This document shows, in pieces, positions 60,428-64,000 of a DNA stretch of 64,000 bases. This DNA comes from Dehalococcoidia bacterium (GTDB lineage Bacteria > Chloroflexota > Dehalococcoidia > Tepidiformales > Tepidiformaceae), in NCBI GenBank assembly GCA_020847985.1, contig JADLBC010000040.1:38577-102576 (forward strand). The letters run 5' to 3'. Under the pieces are notes generated by a model. That model was not told the origin of the DNA, did not search any database, and worked only from the letters and a program-made list of their open reading frames with translations. Positions within the stretch are counted from its first letter, which is position 1. Every line of letters begins with the position of its first letter. Made by a program: the position numbers and the translations under genes.

Positions 60428-60510
60428 CGGGGAATCTTAGCGGAGATGATCGTGCGTTATCACGGCAGCGTGTGACGTGTTCGACAGAACCGGACGGGCG
60501 ATTCGGGTGC

Positions 60511-61572
60511 TTAGCGCTCGGGTGTGGGGAAGAGGCCGATGAGGTTCTCTTCCTCGGTGGGGAGGCTGCGCTTGATGACGTCGAGGTGGTCGAGCGCGAT
60601 GCCGGCGCCGATCGCGACGCATTCGAGGGGGTTATCGGCGACATAGCAGGGAACGCCGGTTTCCTGGGTGAGGAGTTCGTCCATGTGGCGCAGGAGGGCT
60701 CCGCCGCCGGTGAGCATGATGCCGCGGTCGATGACATCGGCGGCGAGTTCGGGCGGGGTCTTTTCGAGGACGGCACGGACGGTCTGGACGATGGTACCGA
60801 GGCAATCCTGGATGGACTGGGAGACTTCGACGCTGTTGAGGGTGATGGTCTTGGGGAGGCCGCTGAGCTGGTCGCGGCCGCGGACCTGGGTGCTCAGGCC
60901 CTCATCGATGGGGAGGGCGCTGCCGATGGCCATCTTGATCTCCTCGGCGGTCTTTTCGCCGATGACGAGATTGTGGCGGCGGCGGACGTAGGCCATGACG
61001 GCTTCATCGATGCGGTCGCCGGCCATGCGCACGGATTCGCTGACGACGATGCCATAGAGGGAGATGACGGCGGCTTCGGTGCGGCCGCCGCCGACGTTCA
61101 CGACCATGTTGCCGCGGGCGCTGCCGATGGGGATCTGCGCGCCGATGGCGGCGGCGAGCGGTTCGGGGACGAGGTGCGCGGGCTTGCGGGCGCCGGCCTG
61201 CTCGGAGGCATCGCGCACGGCGCGCTGTTCGACGCTGGTGACGCCGGCGGGCACGGTGACCATGACTTCGGGGCGGATGATGTTGAAGCGCCCGGCGATG
61301 AGGCTGATGAAGTAGCGGAGCATGGCTTCGGTGGTGAGGTAATCGGCGATGACGCCATCGCGCATGGGGCGGATGACGCTGATGGAACCGGGGGTGCGGC
61401 CCTGCATGGCGCGGGCTTCGTTGCCGACGGCGACGATGGCGTTATCGCGATTGTGGCGGGCGACGACGGAGGGCTCGTTGACGACGATGCCCTGGCCCTT
61501 CACGTACACGAGGATGTTGGCGGTGCCGAGGTCGATGCCCGCCTTCTTCGGGGTCATGAATTCGAAGGCCAT
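60511..61572 (-). CDS. mreB: Rod-shape protein MreB
   Basis: A 353-residue actin homologue that polymerises under the membrane and guides wall synthesis. Phosphate-1 [15 protein letters not shown], connect-1 [16 protein letters not shown], phosphate-2 [17 protein letters not shown], adenosine [11 protein letters not shown], and a C-terminal [14 protein letters not shown]. The membrane-binding tip MAFEFM is present. The ATG at 61572 overlaps the murA TAA stop by one base. There is no mreC/D behind it here. Confidence 0.96.
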   Translation of the reverse strand: MAFEFMTPKKAGIDLGTANILVYVKGQGIVVNEPSVVARHNRDNAIVAVGNEARAMQGRTPGSISVIRPMRDGVIADYLTTEAMLRYFISLIAGRFNIIRPEVMVTVPAGVTSVEQRAVRDASEQAGARKPAHLVPEPLAAAIGAQIPIGSARGNMVVNVGGGRTEAAVISLYGIVVSESVRMAGDRIDEAVMAYVRRRHNLVIGEKTAEEIKMAIGSALPIDEGLSTQVRGRDQLSGLPKTITLNSVEVSQSIQDCLGTIVQTVRAVLEKTPPELAADVIDRGIMLTGGGALLRHMDELLTQETGVPCYVADNPLECVAIGAGIALDHLDVIKRSLPTEEENLIGLFPTPER

Positions 61573-62864
61573 TATTGGCGCTCGATGGCGGTGCCCAGGC
61601 CGCGCAGCTTCTCCGCGAGCTTTTCGTAGCCGCGGTCGAGGTGGGAGACGTCGTCGATGGTGGTTTCGCCGTGGGCGACGAGGGCGGCGAGGAGGACGGC
61701 GGCGCCGGCGCGAACATCGAGCGCGCGGACGTGGGCGCCATTGAGCTGGGCCTTGCCGACGACGATGGCGGAGGAGCCGGTGCTGACGATCTCGGCGCCC
61801 ATCTTGCGGAGTTCGCCGACGTAGAGCATGCGGTTATCGAAAACGCGTTCGTGGATGATGGAGACGCCGTGGGCCTGTGTGAGCATGGCGGCGAGGGGCG
61901 CGTGGAGGTCGGTGGCGAGGCCGGGATAGGGGAGGGCCTGGAAATTGACGCCGCGGAGGTGGCCATCGCTGGCGATGCGGGCGCAGGCGGGGCCTTCGAT
62001 GGTGACGGTGGCGCCGGCGTCGCGGAGCTTGGCCCAGAGGGCGTCCATGACTTCGACGGGGGCGCCATTGAGGCGGACGTCGCCGGCGGTCATGGCGGCG
62101 GCGACGGCGAAGGTCCCGGCTTCGATGCGGTCGGGCATGATATCGATGGTGGCGCCGTGGAGGCGTTCGACGCCATCGACTTCGAGCATCTGGGTGCCGA
62201 TGCCTTCGATGTGGCCGCCCATGGCGTTGAGCATGTGGCAGAGGTGCTGGACTTCGGGCTCGGTGGCGGCGTTGACGATGGTGCTATGGCCGCGGGCGAG
62301 GGCGGCGGCCATGACGACGTTCTGGGTACCGGACACGGAGGGGTAGTCCATGAAGAGGCGGGCGCCGCGAAGGCCGCCTTCGGGGGCTTCGACGACGTAG
62401 CGTTCGCCTTCGCGCCGGATGCTGGCGCCCATGTAGTGGAAGCCGCCGAGGTGGACATCCAGGGGGCGCTGGCCGATGACGTCGCCGCCGGGGGGCACGG
62501 ACGAGGCGCGGCCGAGGCGGGCAAGCAGCGGGCCCATGACCTGGAAGGAGGCGCGGTTCTCGGTGATGAGTTCGCTGGGGGTTTCGACCTTGCCGACGGT
62601 GCCACCGACGAGGCGGAGGGTGTTCGGGGCGGTCCATTCGACGCCGGCGCCCAGGTTGGTCAGGAGCTGCGCGAGGGAGCGCGCATCGCTGATCTCGGGG
62701 ACGTTGTTGAGGATGACTTCGTCCTCGGTGAGGAGGGAGGCGCACATGGCGGCGAGGGCGTGGTTTTTGGCGCCGGAAATGGGCACGTCGCCACGCAGGA
62801 CAGCACCGCCCTGGACGATGTACCGCGGGCCCCGGGGAAGCGTCGACTTCATGCGCTTCGTCAA
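61572..62864 (-). CDS. murA: UDP-N-acetylglucosamine 1-carboxyvinyltransferase with Asp in place of the catalytic Cys
   Basis: First committed step of peptidoglycan synthesis (enolpyruvyl transfer from PEP). It is 430 residues and has Lys33 ([13 protein letters not shown]), [13 protein letters not shown] and the loop [19 protein letters not shown]. The loop residue aligned with E. coli Cys115 is Asp128. That change is known in Mycobacterium and Chlamydia and gives natural resistance to fosfomycin while activity remains. The gene overlaps mreB, tying wall precursor to shape. ATG 62864 is used; a start at MKS (residue 6) is possible. Confidence 0.96.
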   Translation of the reverse strand: MTKRMKSTLPRGPRYIVQGGAVLRGDVPISGAKNHALAAMCASLLTEDEVILNNVPEISDARSLAQLLTNLGAGVEWTAPNTLRLVGGTVGKVETPSELITENRASFQVMGPLLARLGRASSVPPGGDVIGQRPLDVHLGGFHYMGASIRREGERYVVEAPEGGLRGARLFMDYPSVSGTQNVVMAAALARGHSTIVNAATEPEVQHLCHMLNAMGGHIEGIGTQMLEVDGVERLHGATIDIMPDRIEAGTFAVAAAMTAGDVRLNGAPVEVMDALWAKLRDAGATVTIEGPACARIASDGHLRGVNFQALPYPGLATDLHAPLAAMLTQAHGVSIIHERVFDNRMLYVGELRKMGAEIVSTGSSAIVVGKAQLNGAHVRALDVRAGAAVLLAALVAHGETTIDDVSHLDRGYEKLAEKLRGLGTAIERQ

Positions 62865-62957
62865 GGATAGGGGGTGGGGGGTGAGCGTTCCACCGTGAAA
62901 CCTCCGTCAATACCGGGCTTTCGGTGGCGGGCACGGATCGGGGGGAAAGGGGAACGA

Positions 62958-62983
62958 ACGAGCCCGCCGGTGAGGGCGGGCTC
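62958..62983 (-). terminator. Terminator after atpC
   Basis: CGAGCCCGCC and GGCGGGCTCG pair perfectly (10 bp) with a 6-base loop; TTCGTTCC follows on the minus strand. It closes the ATP-synthase operon 25 bases after the stop. Confidence 0.7.
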
Positions 62984-63007
62984 GCGATGGTGCGCGGTGG
63001 GCGCGAA

Positions 63008-63451
63008 CTACATGCGTGGGCGGCCGTCGGTGCGCCGGCGGCGGCGGTCGGCGACGCGGAGGCGGAGCAGCGAACGCTGCAGCGCCGCGGAGGCGCGGGC
63101 CATATCAACGTCGCGGGCGGCCTGTTCGCGGCCGCGGCGAAGGCGTTCCTCGGCACGGGCGCGGGCGGCTTCGGCGCGGGCGATATCGATCTCTTCGGCG
63201 GGCTCGGCGGCATCGGCGAGGATGGTCACGCGGTCGTTGCGGACCTCCATGAAGCCGCCGGTCACGGCGAAGGGTTCTTCTTCGTTGCCGCGGCGGAACA
63301 GGAGTTCGCCCGGCTGGAGAGTAGTCATGAGCGCGGCGTGCTTGGGCAGGATGGCCAGCTGGCCTTCGCTGCCGGGCGCGACGAGCACATCGACGCCGCG
63401 TTCGGTGCGAACGATGCGTTCCGCGGTGACGATTTCGACCGTCAGCGGCAT
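63008..63451 (-). CDS. atpC: ATP synthase epsilon chain
   Basis: A 147-residue subunit of F1 (beta-sandwich [65 protein letters not shown], then a C-terminal helical hairpin [22 protein letters not shown]). It regulates ATP hydrolysis. The gene starts four bases after atpD stops. A long Arg-rich tail ends it. Confidence 0.95.
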   Translation of the reverse strand: MPLTVEIVTAERIVRTERGVDVLVAPGSEGQLAILPKHAALMTTLQPGELLFRRGNEEEPFAVTGGFMEVRNDRVTILADAAEPAEEIDIARAEAARARAEERLRRGREQAARDVDMARASAALQRSLLRLRVADRRRRRTDGRPRM

Positions 63452-63455
63452 GTGG

Positions 63456-64000
<545 letters not shown>

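Overview
The window is a stretch of chromosome from a very GC-rich bacterium. Genes are tightly packed, often with ATGA or TGATG stop/start overlaps, and GTG or TTG starts are common. Several genes would suit a Chloroflexota lineage (Tepidiforma/Dehalococcoidia-like): Rex, MreB, a MurA with Asp in place of the catalytic Cys, an F420/FMN-type PPOX protein, an FTYQGRL-type secreted protein and a GC-rich MgtE. An actinobacterial origin cannot be excluded without database searches. There is no phage, IS element, CRISPR array or rRNA. The only RNA gene seen is a tRNA-His(GTG) with encoded CCA.

Layout. 1-4.6 kb: end of a histidine kinase, a DUF4097-like membrane protein coupled to purM, two flavin-fold proteins, PPK2 and a GNAT protein. 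4.6-16.9 kb: a DnaQ-DinG exonuclease/helicase, an NDP-sugar epimerase, a cNMP-binding protein, a cytidylate-kinase-like protein, NudC, a PAS histidine kinase, an ABM/methyltransferase pair, a secreted CAP protein, a LysM3-transglycosylase and an OmpR-type regulator. 17.1-21 kb: an iron island (FTR1 plus cupredoxin lipoprotein behind a DtxR-like box), a CoA-transferase and two secreted proteins. 21.2-26 kb: MgtE, tRNA-His and znuA-znuC-znuB behind a Fur/Zur-type box. 26.1-32.2 kb: gltD-gltB glutamate synthase. 32.4-38.9 kb: a PLP aminotransferase, an Uma2 nuclease, a small flavin/ABM operon, a Rieske membrane protein, split MaoC-type hydratases and several tiny zinc-ribbon proteins. 39-49.8 kb: holA, an HxlR-SCP2 regulator opposite a zinc mini-protein, a TetR-controlled heterodimeric ABC exporter, a family III CoA-transferase, an alkyltransferase-like protein and an HD-GYP protein. 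49.8-58 kb: an APH/P-loop kinase fusion, a nitronate monooxygenase, a second Uma2, an HTH-SerA fusion, a small HTH/membrane cluster and a serine-glyoxylate/alanine-glyoxylate-type aminotransferase. 58.2-64 kb: rex, a pectinacetylesterase-like lipoprotein, murA-mreB and atpD-atpC.

Most unusual signals. (1) A family of degenerate tandem heptamers (AGCTNTT and relatives) lies in several intergenic gaps. Three copies are arranged as facing arrays that can fold into long hairpins, and two of these flank the second uma2 gene. (2) The serA frame continues upstream, without a stop, into a Cro/C1-type helix-turn-helix; two ATGCA-N3-TGCAT palindromes overlap its start, which suggests an enzyme that is also its own repressor. 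Metal and redox control can be read from operators: DtxR-like before FTR1, Fur/Zur-like before znuA, and a Rex-like site inside the rex promoter with a second candidate in the gltB leader. Nitrogen and serine metabolism are well represented (gltBD, serA, the class V aminotransferase), alongside cell-wall and shape genes (murA, mreB, LysM-SLT) and the end of the ATP synthase operon.
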